Shown: in pieces, positions 12,466 to 24,822 of the stretch | Position numbering within the stretch: the stretch's first letter is position 1 | Layout of the letters: each line of letters starts with the position of its first letter | Source: Dryococelus australis | Taxonomy: Eukaryota > Arthropoda > Insecta > Phasmatodea > Phasmatidae | Direction of reading: 5' to 3' | DNA length: 64,000 nt | NCBI GenBank assembly: GCA_029891345.1 | Contig: CM057009.1 | Span: 288,062,966-288,126,965 of the forward strand | Notes under the pieces: model-generated | The model's input: the letters and a program-made list of their open reading frames with translations, nothing else | Database searches by the model: none | What the model was told of the DNA's origin: nothing | Program-made: the position numbers and the translations under genes

Positions 12466-13239
12466 CCGCCACTAGGTGTGCATTGTTCTAAAGAGGTAAC
12501 TTTAAACTAAAATTTTAATCTATGTGAATAATAAAAGAGAATGATTTTACTAAGCTACGAAGTTTCATATATATGTGAATTATGATTATAGCAACTATTT
12601 TGTCTTTTATCATAAGAAATACAGAAAATCCGGTACACATGCGACACTAGCGCTTGCCTGGTGGTGAAAAAATTTAGTTGCCAAACTAAAAGCATTGAGC
12701 TTCCCAATCTCAGTAGAATAAACTTTACTCCTGCTAAAGTTCTAATTCCATTGCATTCCTCCACCACATGGAAACAAGGCTTCACAATGTAAATGTTTAT
12801 TCTACACAAGTTAGGAATCAAACGATGTTTACAATCGAAAGTTTGCCATACTCCATTCACGAGTACTTCCAAATTCTCTGAAATCCTGTTAAATAAGATC
12901 TTCCAGGATATTCCTCAGCTTCATACAAACCAAGCTTGGAAAATTACACCAGATGGCCATTGCACCACATTCAAGCATACTCAGTGTAATAATATTTTTG
13001 CATAAGAACTATTCCCTGTTAGGTATTGCCAAAACACCGATTTTCACTCTTTCTTTATTTTTATTAGTTATAAATGAATTATTATAATTTATGCACAAAT
13101 TATAATTTAAAGTTCAATTTAGCCAAAAGTCAGGTACTTTTATATTAAAACAAGTATAAAACTCATGAATGCATTACATATTTAGGAAACAACGAAACAC
13201 TTTATATATGGGATGTTTTCTTAATATTTGATTCCAAAA

Positions 13240-13640
13240 GTGTGAAGATACTGGGTATAAACTTCAGAATAAGGCCAAGATCTCCCTTTTCTAAAGCTTT
13301 CGCGAGATTTCATTTTTTAAAAATCTAAGCAGGAGCCGATATTGTAAAATGCTCTTACGGTTTTGATACAAATAGCTTTTATTGTGTAGTCAAATTTTTT
13401 CAACAAAAAAGTGTATACATCTATCCAATTAATTAACTATCGAAAATATTGTTTATTTGATATTTAGATAAAATTATACATTTTCTGCATTGAAAGATTT
13501 TTACTACAGAGTAAATCCATTTGTAACAAACCTGTAAGGGGATTTAACAATATTGGCTCCCATTTGGGTTCAAAAAATTTACTCTCGCAAAAGCTGTAGA
13601 AATGGGAGATCTTGGCCTTAATGCCAGAAGCATCGTTAAA
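13240..13640. repeat. Fold-back element with about 37-bp near-perfect core
   Basis: AAGGCCAAGATCTCCCTTTT at 13,272 reappears inverted at 13,599-13,618, and the match extends inward through GGAGCCGATATTGT and its inverted partner near 13,545. Arms are about 110-130 bp with a spacer of roughly 120 bp. The short ORF over the right arm is not convincing. Confidence 0.7.
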
Positions 13641-14158
13641 TACCGTACTCAGTCGAGTATAATGAAAACGTTTGTTCCAATATTCTATATGAAAAAAATG
13701 CGGAAGTGTCTGATTTTCGCATGCAAAGTTTATAGAGTTCAAAATTTTAGCTTGAATAGTAGAAAGTGATAAGTCAATGTTTTTATTTTACTAGACTCAT
13801 TTCATAACAGTAAAAATCCATTTAATAAAATTAAAAAATAAAGCAGGTATGACACGATGGAAGATTTCTTAGAGGATTCTATGCAAGCCTGCATGGCTGC
13901 TTGTATGGATGGTTCTATGTGAGATTTGGCCGACTGCTGGCCCACTTTATAGACGTTTTCGTAATTGGTCGTGTGCAATGTATGATGGAAGGTTCCCTAC
14001 AAGGTTGAAATTTTAGCCAGTCAGAGAGAGGGTGGTAGAGTCAATATGTTTATTTTATTTTGAGAAAGAACTTAGGTAATACTATTAAAAACGAATAAAT
14101 GGTAAACAAAAAACCACGGAAATATCTATTGTTTCTACTGTGTGAAATTTAAGTTATA

Positions 14159-14575
14159 GGCTGTTCACGGTAAAATGAGCACTTTTGAAAGTCCAGCTTA
14201 AGATCTACTTGTACGCACGTTGTGTATTCTTCCACCTTATGCAAAATTAACATTGCCATGGGCCTCATCACTTTATTCGTATGGTGGCAAAGTAAAATTG
14301 TGAAATTATTAGACAAGTAAATAGTTTACAAATCTGCAAATTTATACACTTCGATTCATTACAAAAACATAAAGGGAAAGAAGTAATTTCAGCTATCACA
14401 AATGGTTACCTAACACTTTTTATCTGTCGTTAAGATATGGAACTACTTTCTATTCTTCGTTAGCAACTTTACTGGTCGCATGTCACTCAGTTAATCCATG
14501 AAATTATATGCAGACAGGGGCAGTGACCATTTTCAAAGGTTCGTTTCAAAAGTGGTCACTTTATCGTGAACAGCC
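14159..14575. mobile_element. MITE family A, full-length (about 417 bp)
   Basis: Terminal inverted repeats of about 30 bp: AGGCTGTTCACGGTAAAATG at the left, and its complement (ATCGTGAACAGCC) at the right. Flanking bases are TA-rich, consistent with a TA-type target. There is no coding capacity, so it must be mobilised in trans. The same internal sequence recurs at 27,695, 31,090, 43,101, 46,829, 50,393, 51,946 and 63,775. Confidence 0.85.
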
Positions 14576-15330
14576 TGTAAACATTCGTGTTTATTTAACA
14601 TACAAATAGCAGTTACAACAAGAAAACTCTGCACATAAACACATATGCGAAGTCGTAAGTTAAAAGCATTCTTGAACCACAGTTGCAGAAGTAAATAATA
14701 AGAAATGCATTTGCCTTTATTCCTGCGGCGACAAGTACCATTTGATAGGTTACTCCAAATATCCTTCGATAACTGTGTGCAAGCAGGGTCGAGTATCATA
14801 TATCATGGAGGCTTCTGCCAGAGCCTGTATGGAAAATTTTTATCATGGCGTAAGGACTTACATCTCGTCGACAACGAGGTCATTAGAAACGGAGCAAGTG
14901 AAGAATCTGCCATGAAAGAACCATCCCGGCATTCGCATGCAGTGACTTCGGGAAATAATTGAAAACCGACATCGTAAACGCCACACTGGGAAACAAACTC
15001 GGGTCCTTTCGAATGCGATTCCAGCATGTAACCTCTGCCCCACCGCGATCGGTAAACATATGGGCGAATAAATAATGTGTGACTTACATGGGTTTTAATG
15101 TATTTGAGTTGTAGCACACAGTTTATAAGGAAATTTAATGAATTTGGCTATGTTAAAATTATAATTTAGTTCTAAGATAAAATAATTCTCCTAAATTAGA
15201 TTCCTAAATTATTTTCTGAGATAAAAGTTTTCCATACAGAGCAGAGTAAAAAGAAGGTGGTCGATTTCCTCTCTCGTGACAGAGTTATTTTTGAGGTGGT
15301 CCTATATTCGGGTATATATGGTAAACCAAA
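14576..15330. other. Intron sequence, no gene recognised
   Basis: Overlapping antisense ORFs at 14,533-15,117 occur on both strands but show no motif. A CATGGAGGCTTCTGCCAGAG region is slightly GC-richer. Nothing supports a gene. Confidence 0.5.
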
Positions 15331-15439
15331 CTGGAAAGGGTACCTTCATATTGCTGTGAGCATCACCGGACCAAGCGTTGCCAGGCTGTGCGAGCAGTGA
15401 GAAGGAAGTTGGACATGGCGATGTTAGTTGTGGCAATAG

Positions 15440-15650
15440 CCGGAGGAAAGGTTTCCTAAACAAGGCCGGGTGGAGAAGTATAAATGGTGCGAGTGCTGGA
15501 GGCTCGCAGTCATATTTGTTCCTGCCGACGCCAGAGGGCCGCCTGCGTTAACATCGCAGTGAGGGCCGCCAGTCCAGAGGAGCAGAGTTGAACGCCATGC
15601 GGGTGTAGCTACCGAGATGAGCCTGAGCGAGACCGAATCGTCTATAGTGG
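15440..15650 (+). promoter_or_regulatory. Promoter-like GC island with possible first exon
   Basis: In a GC-rich patch (about 15,330-15,660) within AT-rich intron, a TATAAA at 15,479 is followed about 30 bp later by CAGTCAT, a plausible initiator. Downstream are a 3-codon upstream ORF (ATG at 15,597) and an ATG at 15,617 in the context ACCGAG-ATG opening 11 codons (MSLSETESSIV) that run into a donor-like GTAAAT at 15,651. Spacing is that expected of an insect core promoter. It is on the strand opposite sif. It may equally be a TE promoter, such as a solo LTR or a Pol II unit. No downstream exon is recognised. Confidence 0.3.
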
Positions 15651-16443
15651 GTAAATATCCTTCCTGATAGGGTGTGTTCAGGTACCGGGAGGCAAAGACA
15701 AGTGAGGCATTTCTAATAGCTCCTTCAAGGCAATCTTTGCATCCTTTGATTAGTATAGCCTTCCAGTTAATTGAGTTAATTGATAATCTTGTATTGAGTA
15801 AAGTGATAATGTAACGACATAAAAATTTAATGATTGTAGTCTTGAAAGAATCAGTAAACCCAGTGTTTGCAATAAAAGGTATTCGCTATACTAGACTATG
15901 CCAACCTCCTTTAAATGAATGCATGACCTGTAGGCTTAGAGCAGGGTCACAGCAGTATGCTCGTAGCGCCATTGTGCGAAAAGAGAGTAAATATTAAATG
16001 TCACAATTTCTAAGAAAGTCAACAAGATTACCCTCAGCCCAGATAGCCTCTGGTGTAAATGAAAATTTAAAAAACTTAAATAATTTTTACAAAGTATTGA
16101 TTTGCAAATAATGTGATAAGCCATCAATTATACATACACATCTAAAATTTAAAATTAGCATGCATTTACAATTTTATATCAGTACTGGATAGTACATTTA
16201 ATTAAAATTTTGGCTCATCTTTTTTTTTTTTTTTTTTTTTTGCAATTAACCATTTCCATGATTAATCTCAACTGAATTTATTATGTCTTTATTTTTCTCA
16301 GTATTTGTTTAATATATGATTCTTTGATTTATTTTTAATAATAGGCATTCACAAAAGTTTCAATTATCATAATAACTTTGTTAAAAGCCATTATCCATAC
16401 ATCAAGCGTGTATGCCAATTAAACAATAAAAACTTCTGATACA

Positions 16444-16676
16444 CGCTGTTTACGGTAAAGTGCGCACTTTTTAAAGCCCTCTCGTTAGGAATAATAGTCA
16501 ACAAATAAATTTTTTTGTAACATTTAACGTTAATTTTCGAGTACAATGAAATATATACACTGTGTTTATTACTTATATGGCAATTTTCCTTTTAATAATT
16601 GTTGTAAGGATAAAAAATGACTGGTAAGAAACAAATAACTAGGATCGCAAAAGTGCTAAATTTACCATGCACAGCC
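16444..16676. mobile_element. MITE family A, short subfamily (about 233 bp)
   Basis: Ends GCTGTTTACGGTAAAGTGCG and, inverted, AAGTGCTAAATTTACCATGC then ACAGCC match the family A termini. The interior differs from the 417-bp form and matches the copy at 42,855-43,085, so it is a distinct subfamily. Confidence 0.75.
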
Positions 16677-16679
16677 TAT

Positions 16680-19590
16680 TATTAATAATATTTAATTTCA
16701 AACTCGTTTTTAAATATACTACTGGTATATACTTTTTAATATTTTAGTGAAATCTTCCTATAATTTTAGATATTAATAAATATAACCTCAATCAATCTTA
16801 CTTTTAAATTAAATAATAAATAAATATGATTAACTTAGAATTCTGAATATCTAAATATATACAAATACTTTTTAAGATTCTGAAGAATATGCAAACAATC
16901 ATTATTACGCAAATCAATTACATTAATTTTCTATAAATAACTTATTTTATAAATATTTAACCAATAAACTAAGGGTTTTTAATTCTCCTTTAACATGCAG
17001 ATAAATTTTTATGTTAGAACAAAACCAAAATTAATTTTAAAAATTAATGTATGGTCTTTAAGTCATATTTGTTCTCCGGACATATAGACAAATAGACATA
17101 TAGATAAAAATAGTTTTATAAAATGTTTTGTTGATGTTTGATTTTTAAAATAAATTTCCTACCAAATTAATGTGTTATTCTCTCACAAAATTTTTTAATA
17201 AACGTTAGCATTCTGAAATTTTACACAATTAAAAAAGTTTCCTATATTTTTTAAAATCTAAAAGTTCATCTTGTAGATAAAATTTGTGATGATTGTACTG
17301 AATTTCTTATATGTTTTGTCATGTAAAAAATACATTTTTATATTTGTTACCACATTTTTTAAAAATTAATTTAAAAATTGTTTAAATAAAATGTATTTAT
17401 CCCCATAATGTTTACATTTTTTTGCATGGTATTTTCACTAACGGAATTAAAGTGTAGTATTTTAATATTACATTGGATTATTTTTATTTTATATGATATT
17501 TCAATTGTGTATTTATTAAAGAATTACACAGGAAGTATTTAACGTTTATATTAACATTAAATACAAAAGTTTTGGTTTTATAGTGCTTTTAAATAAAGGA
17601 AAATTCTTTACAATGTGAGGAGATTTTTTAAAGTTATTCTTGAACAATTTCAAGAACTCAAGGTCAACACCGAGGAGAATTTCGAAATGACATAATTTTT
17701 AAAATGTTAAATACTTTTTACATATAATTGCAATGAAAAATTTGTTTTATTGGCCTGTTTTCATTTATAAGTATTTTTGTTAGTGATTTTTTTACAAAAA
17801 TAATGCGGTTTGATTTGTTTTCTCAGGAATTTTCTTAAATTTTCTTCTACTTAGGAATGATACCTTTCACTGATCTTTTTTTTTTTACCAGCGTACAGCT
17901 TATTAAGCACATTTTGGAACTATGGCCTAGTTTTGGTAACAGCATTTTCAAATAAATTTTTCGTGTTTTGACAACATTGACTATTAGATTGAATAAATGC
18001 TTGCTTAAAAAGCAGCCATAACTATTGTAGGAATATTCTATACAAGTATGTAAAAGAGTGACACTAAAAATGAAGGCTTCAAACAAGAACTTTTACTTTC
18101 ATTTAGTCGGCAGGGATTCAGCTTTAGCTGTCATTGAACGAAAACCAATTTTTTTACAGTGCCTAACAATTTTCACATGAGGTATCCCTTCATTATTATA
18201 CTTACGCGACGGGTAGTAATAGGTATATACTGCTAGTCTTTTGAGCACAAATCACCTGTCTAGCAAGGAAAAGCGAGATGCATATTCTCACATGTTTTGA
18301 AATATTTCCAGGTGAGATTGCAGTGAGTATGGACACTGCTAGTATCACAAATATAATCCACTCGCGAGTATTTACATCTTTTCTAAACCCCTTTTGAAGT
18401 ATAAAAAATTACACCAAAAGGACAATGAAACGCATTCGTGCGCAGTCAGTGCAGTAATCATTGGCATAAGATCTCTTTGTTGCTAGGTGTTACAACCTTC
18501 AAAATTCTCCCTGTTTTATACGTACTAATTACAAAAATTTAATATATTAACTTATAAAAGTATATAATTAAAAGTTAGATTAAATAAAAATAAGTGGTTT
18601 TTATGTTAACACAAGTATAAAGCGATTGCGATACTTGACATAATTATGACACAACCAAGCACGTCATGCATTGGGTGATTTTTTAAAGGTTTGATTAAAT
18701 AAGTGTGAAGAAACAGTGTATAGAGTATAGCTCAGTAAGGAGTTCGTGCATTATAATCTCGTCCCCAAACTGATACAAATATTTTGCAGATATATCAAGG
18801 GACCGACATGTTTTTAGTAACTAAAAATTAATATTTAGTGGGCAAAAAACTTAGTGGTGGCAAGTAACTAATGTTGTGCTTAACGCTACAAAAAATTGGG
18901 TTTAGCTGCGTTGGGGAGACAGCCGCTTGTTTTGCGTGAATACGTCTATGTCGACGCGCTCCGACGCCTTGATGTTATTTATTACGTTCCCTGTATCGCT
19001 TCACTCGATCATATGGGATTGTATGGGTATCACTCGATTGCTTTTGCAATACTCTTTCCAACTATATACGATATCTGCATTTCGACTTGGCTTTTTGACG
19101 AATATAGGCTGAAAATGTGCTAAGTTTTTAAATTTTTTATATTAAACTCATACAATATCACGATAACCAAGCCACACAAATGTTTTTATAGACACAATCG
19201 ATTGATACAATAACATGACGAGAGCTGTCGATTTCCACCTAAACGAGCTTCGCAGCTTCTCCTAGTCAAATGTTATACTACGCGAAAGTTATGAGACGCG
19301 GCGAAACGAACTCAAAATTTCGTTTCTCCCCCACCCCCCCCCCTCCACAATCTAAGGAACTCGTGATGCTACGCAGTTCTCACTCAACGTAACATATTCT
19401 TTGATTCTTTGGCAATCGAGTGGTGTAATTTAATTTTGAATGTAAACAATAGATCAGGAGCTGCAATGCCAAACTGTTAACCCCGATTTTATATTCATCG
19501 GATTTTCTGGATTGCTTCCCAATATGGTCACAAATTTAAAGACGTATTTAAGTCCAAATTTGGCAAGGCGAATCCCAGGAAATCATTTTG
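16680..19590. other. Very AT-rich intron sequence
   Basis: No gene is recognised. The stretch 16,680-17,830 is exceptionally AT-rich. ORFs near 17,847-18,086 and 18,896-19,123 lack conserved motifs. A C-rich run lies at 19,328-19,345. Confidence 0.6.
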
Positions 19591-19596
19591 TGACAT

Positions 19597-20150
19597 TAGA
19601 TGACTATTACAGATCCTAGCGCAACTCAATAATTAGACTAAAATTCAAGCAATTTCAAGCCGAATTCAAATAAGTTTCTAATTTCCTGTAAATCTTCCAA
19701 GTGTAATTCGAAATCAATCAAATTTAAGGTCAAAATCAAAATTAATTTTCGGCTTATGTTCATTCATTGTGAGGTTTTTTTTTAAAGCTTTATTTGCAAA
19801 GTAATTAATCATATTTTTGATGAAATTCCAAGAGTTTTCATACTTTTCTTGTGATATTATTTTTGAGTAATTGATTTAGCTTGCAAATTTAGAGTTAATT
19901 TAGCCTTTTCGAACATAAATTTGGCCTCATTCATTCCTGAGAAGGACACTGATCAAAGAGTGAACGAAGCATGTTTTTAAATGCGCCTTATTGAGAATGA
20001 AGATTTGGGTCAAATTAGCTTGATTTTGGGGGTGAAATTGAAGAGATGAATCATATTTTCTGAAGAAATTGAAAAAAGTTGCTTGAAAGTGATAAATTTT
20101 CTTTAATTTTAGTCTAATTATATTGCGCCAAGATCTGCAATATACATCTA
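19597..20150 (+). mobile_element. MITE family B, left copy (about 554 bp)
   Basis: It has inverted ends of about 40-48 bp: GATCCTAGCGCAACTCAATA near the start and, inverted, TTGCGCCAAGATCTGCAATA ending at CATCTA. Internal GAGAAGGACACTGATCAAAG is shared with the copy at 24,823. The two copies are in the same orientation and directly flank the Polinton relic. Confidence 0.8.
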
Positions 20151-20599
20151 CTTATATAAAAAATGTTTACATAAAAACACAATTGTCCCCTTTAAAAAAA
20201 ATGCTCAAATAAAATTGGCCCAAATTAAGTTAAAAGAAAAAATCTCACTTAGATTTAAAAAAAAAGATTTTTTATTCGATCAATCACTTTAACAATGCAT
20301 CTAAAAAAATGGTATTAAAATATCGAAACAGTTTCTTGTTTCAGTAAAAACATTTATATCCCCCATTTAATAAAATAAAAAAATTATTTGACTTTAGTAA
20401 TCCGTTTTTAAAACACCATATGTTAAATTCCGTTGGCTAATTAAAATATAATTACAAATGGCATTAGCTTCAACAACTATATCAAAATCAACACAAATTT
20501 TTATATTTGTTTTTTGTTTAAGTACAATTGTTTTACTATATAAGCAATCAATAATATACAAAGGTATTCGACCCTAAAATGAATAATAATTGGTTTTAA

Positions 20600-21667
20600 C
20601 ATCAAGTTTAGAACCGGCTTATAATAAAGTAATTATTTCTATATACAGTAGCCAGTGTTGTTTGAGTAATTCGAAAATCGTTATAACCAAGAAACGCTTT
20701 ATCGAAAAAATTCTTGCCAATATTTAGATTCCAATTTTCTTTTGGAATAATTTTATTTCCACCATTTTTAACACAAATATTTTTCGCATTACAATGGTCA
20801 AACATAGAAGCGTGGACATGCTGTACAACAAGATTTTTTCAAATTGTTTGAAACCCTACAACTACATAATCAGGCATGTCAAATTGTAAATTATTAAACT
20901 GATATTTGATATCAAAGTTAAAAACAGCTGTTGCAGTAGGAACTTATTTTACTAAAAATTGCCAACAAACAAAAGTAATAGGTATTTTATGGTTTTTGTG
21001 TTTTTTTTAATTGCAATGGCTGTATTAGTTTGGGCATTCAACAATAGACCACATAATTTATAACATTTGAATAACAATTTTACCCAGATCAGCATAATAT
21101 ATATCTAGTGTACCACCTGCTTTCTTATTTTGAAAGACAAATAAAAAGTTGTTGTGGGATGAATTATGATTAAAAATAATTTTATAACCACCTTCCCAAT
21201 AAATTTCATTGTTATCTCGAATAAAAACCACACAGATATCTCAGTGGATAAATTATTTCATATGGGTTAGCACTATGAGTAGCTTTTACTCGATAATAAT
21301 CATCAACACAAGATAATTCTAAATAATTTTGTTCACCTGGAGATCTTAACAAAGTATTCATCACTGTCGAAGTTATACCCGGATTATCAATAGCCTCAAT
21401 AATATGTCCATGTTTTGAGATTTCTACTCTCGAAAACTGAAAAGGAAAAAAGTTACAACAAACATCAATGCTATCTAACTTATCATAGTTTGCCGTGTTT
21501 CCTTCTTTATCCGTTTTGAGTAATTTATATTGCTCATAAAAATAAGCATCATTTGAAAAAGAAAAGTCATCTCCTATAGGAATACCAAACTCAATTCTAT
21601 TATTGTAAACATTTAAATTCTCATAAAAAAAACCTATGTAACATTTAACCAGCCTATATGTTGGCAT
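20600..21667 (-). pseudogene. Polinton major capsid protein relic
   Basis: The N-terminal part is a 151-codon open frame (21,667-21,212) containing NNRIEFGIPIGDDFSF and NPGITSTVMNTLL, which match the first jelly-roll of Polinton major capsid proteins. After several stops, the second part resumes near 20,900 with DYVVVGFQT and then FDHCNAKNICVK and WNLNIGKNFF (20,805-20,608), a hallmark block of the family (usually FDHC followed by a short loop). Family proteins are about 500-650 residues, so the middle and the far C-terminus are lost or scrambled. Its start codon lies 4 bp from the polymerase fragment on the other strand, marking a deletion junction. Confidence 0.8.
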
Positions 21668-21671
21668 GTCA

Positions 21672-22196
21672 ATTTTAGATGTATCGAAGGAATTGATGTA
21701 TGATTTCCATTATAAAGTGACGTAAGTCAGATATATAGATAAAATTGAATTGTGCTTTCAAGATACAGATAGCTTTATACATATGTATATAATATTTAAA
21801 CAGGTGATTTTTATGAAGACATGAAATCGATATTAGATTAAAAAAATAATGTAAAAAGTTTTAGACAAAATGCATGATGAATGTAATGGTAAAATAATTT
21901 AAGAATTTGTTGGCTTAAGAGCAAAAATGTATGTATATAGAGTTGAGGATAGAGAAAACAAAAGATCAAAAGATGTAAAGAAGTGTATAGTCAATAATTT
22001 AATTACATTTGACGATTATAAAAAATGTGTGTTTGATGAGAAAATTCAATATAGAACAGTGAATTTAATAAGAAGCGAGAAACACAAAATATATGTACTC
22101 TAAATTAATAAAATACCTTGAAGTCATTGCGATAACAAGATAATTATATTACAAAATAAAATATATGCACTGCCATATGGGTATCGAAATCTATAA
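21672..22196 (+). pseudogene. Polinton DNA polymerase B, C-terminal relic
   Basis: The translation begins ILDVSKELMYDFHYK and reaches FQDTDS near 21,760, which corresponds to polymerase motif C (usually YTDTDS). Next come stops and a gap, then EFVGLRAKMYVYRVEDRENK, DDYKKCVFD, VNLIRSEKH and a closing LPYGY. This order and spacing are those of the protein-primed family B polymerase of Polintons. The exonuclease domain and motifs A and B are absent. In-frame stops, including one in NKIP, show that it is dead. Confidence 0.82.
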
Positions 22197-22384
22197 TTTT
22201 ATAAATGTGAGGTGGTATCTGTTTTGGATACCAAATATTTCTGAAAGAAAAGTTTTATATTTTATGCACTTATTAAGAGATCTATAGCACAGACCCTATT
22301 GATATTTTCTAATAAAATCTAACCCCATCTTGTAGACAGGGTTTTAAATTTCCAAGCTAGTTTTGTCTTCAAATTTCAAACTTC

Positions 22385-23086
22385 TTTAATCTTCAAAACA
22401 ATGTTATATCAGCTCCATCAAAATTAATTAATTTACCGTTTTGTCTCTAATTTCAAAAACTATGTGATTAAACCACTCATTATTTATTTTATAGAAAATT
22501 GGATATGGGAGCTCATAGCTAATGTAATCTCCAAAACCAAGCATAGTTTTTGGGGGAAAACTAGCAATTATATAAATTTCTAAATGGTTAGATTCGTCAT
22601 ACTTTATGAACATACTATATGCCAAGTTACAATAAACATTTATTGTTTTAATTGGATTAGAATTAAGCAGTTTAGTACTGGTGCTTCTTTTGTATTTTTC
22701 AATAGTCATATTTCCTTCAAAACCAAGAATATCAGATAAGTGATCTTCAAGTTTAATAATAAACTTAGTTTTAATCATTATTCTATTTTTTACACTGCCT
22801 TCTGTTATTTCAATGCTTTTTGTTGAAAATGGATCGAATGAATTTATAGTTTGCTTTAAAGTATCAAAATTGTATTGACCTTGGGAATGGTTATAACTTT
22901 GTTTTTATCAACTATGGTACTCATTTTTTTGATTGTAATTATAGTGTTATTGCTTATATTTGGTGTTAAAAATGTTACATCAAAAATAATTAATAATATA
23001 GATTTATCTATTTGAATTATATCATAGTGAAGTTTCTTATTAAGAATAGAATTATTATATGTTAACTTGAATACTTTATTCTCCAT
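22385..23086 (-). pseudogene. Polinton minor capsid (penton-like) protein relic
   Basis: Three successive frames read as one protein: an N-terminal ORF (23,086-22,856, MENKVFKLTYNNSILNKKLH), a bridging segment with QYNFDTLKQTINSF, and the ORF 22,778-22,428 with INVYCNLAYSMFIKYDESN and YELPYPIFYKINN, closing after a frameshift with LINFDGADITL. The ending is typical of Polinton minor capsid proteins (a single jelly-roll). At least two frameshifts are present. It sits between the polymerase fragment and the ATPase. Confidence 0.7.
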
Positions 23087-23109
23087 TTATTGCAAATTTT
23101 ATGTTATTA

Positions 23110-23730
23110 AATGAGTAAAGTCGGTTAGGGTGTTGGTGTTTTAATTTCTGAAGGAGATGCTAAAAAAATGGTGAACTTTTGCCTGATGATATTAGAGGTA
23201 TAGTTATAGACCCGAGCAATTGTGGGAAGATAAATTTGATTTATAAGACAGATTGGTTAAATTTGAATAAGAAACTAATGTGTGTTCAAAAATTTTGAAT
23301 CAACCCAAATATATTCAGTTACAATATGAACTTGATGTGGTATCCAGCAAATTTTAATGAAAATATGGCATACTCTTTAATAATCCTGAGGAAATGATTC
23401 CACTAGACCAATGTGAAAGCAAGTCCATAGTTATTATTGATGATGTAATTTTAGATGAACAAAATGTAGTCCGTTAGTAATTTACTAGATATCGGCATAA
23501 AAATAATGTTGTAATTTATCTTGCACAAACATATTCCAGAGGTCCCAAACAATTGATACGATACAGTGCAAATTTTCTATTTATATTTGACAAGGTGACA
23601 CAAACCTCAAGCATCTATATTGCGATTTTGTTGGTGGCGACATGTCATATGAGAAATTGAAAGAAATTTGTCCAAAATTCTGGAATATAGATTATGGTTT
23701 TTTAACATTATATTAGAGTAGATAAATGGA
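23110..23730 (+). pseudogene. Polinton packaging ATPase relic
   Basis: The remnants occur in order: SEGDAKKMV, a Walker A-like DPSNCGKINLIY (canonical GxxxxGKT/S, so the terminal Thr/Ser is lost), IVIIDDVILDEQN (Walker B), VIYLAQTYSRGPKQLIRYSA, and GGDMSYEKLKEICPKFWNID followed by YGFLT. This is the A32/FtsK-HerA-like genome-packaging ATPase. Several frame changes and stops break it. The element's right inverted repeat lies about 1 kb further on. Confidence 0.8.
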
Positions 23731-24778
23731 GAGTGGTAAGTACAGAAACCAGATTCAATATTTTTTAATATAAAATTTTGCCTAGTGTATCATTTTGAAT
23801 ACACTTAAAACATTATATTGTTTAAAACTGTTTTCAATAACTCAGATGTTTGTAAATAAGTTTTAACTGTTTCAAAATATTCACATCTTTTTTAAGCACG
23901 TGTTTTTCTTATCTACTTCGATGACTGCTGCACACACTCATAGCAATATTACAAAGTTTATCAGTACACTCGTGCATGCCCAACCACAGCAAACTCTGTC
24001 TGCAACAGGAAGCATGTTATCACACAACTGAGCTGATATCTACTCCAGCTGCTGGGAACTCACACTGAGCATGATAACAGACATAAGTTCACCACATCCC
24101 TCCACAAGATGCAGTAAAATTGTTGCCTTGCTCGCTCGACCACTCCGGCTCAGTGGTTGCATGCTTGTCTTGTAACTCGAAATTCGGGGTTCGACCCCGC
24201 CAGTTGAGAAAATAATTTAATGATGCGTATATGTGGTGTCCATATTTGTTTTGTTAAATTATCACCAAGACATTCTAAATTAGGGGAAAAAAACATTTTA
24301 TTGCTCTTGCTCATATATTCTGTATAGGAGTATTGACACAAAGAAATGGTACTTGAATCTCCAACCAAAAATTCTCTCTATGCTATACTGTAGTATATCA
24401 TATGTATAGGGTGGAGTGATTCATATAGTGGAAGGCGCCCCACTATATGAATCGGGAGTACCATAAAAATAACAAATAAAAAAATCCTCTCTTAACAATT
24501 TAAAAATTATAAAAATAGGCCATCCAGTGGAGAAGTAAGGGGTTTCTCCAATTTGAGTTTTGTTGGTGCTTAATATGGCTGGAAAAGTTAAAAAGATTGA
24601 GTCACTGGAATTGGCATTAACTTGCTCGTAAACTCAAAAAATAAACAGGTCCCTGGCATTGGCATTACCTTGCTCGCAAATCGTTTATAGTTTTTAAGAA
24701 GGTTGATCAAGAGGATAAACATTTACCCACATAGAATTCTGAGAAGTGCTGAATTATTATCAAGATATTGATTTTTCA
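23731..24778 (+). other. Polinton relic right interior with tRNA-like segment
   Basis: No gene is seen. A tRNA-like stretch at 24,142-24,215 (GGCTCAGTGGTTGCATGCTT, then GGGGTTCGACCCCGCC) looks like a third SINE head type inserted here. A short internal duplication (CCTGGCATTGGCATTACCTTG against GGAATTGGCATTAACTTG) occurs at 24,608-24,672. Confidence 0.5.
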
Positions 24779-24822
24779 AAAGGGGTAATTGTGTTTATAT
24801 GTAAACTTTTTTTAAAATTCAG

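Noticed and set aside
14803..15117. 104-codon minus-strand ORF
   Set aside because: No family resemblance, no splice logic, and an overlapping plus-strand ORF of similar quality.
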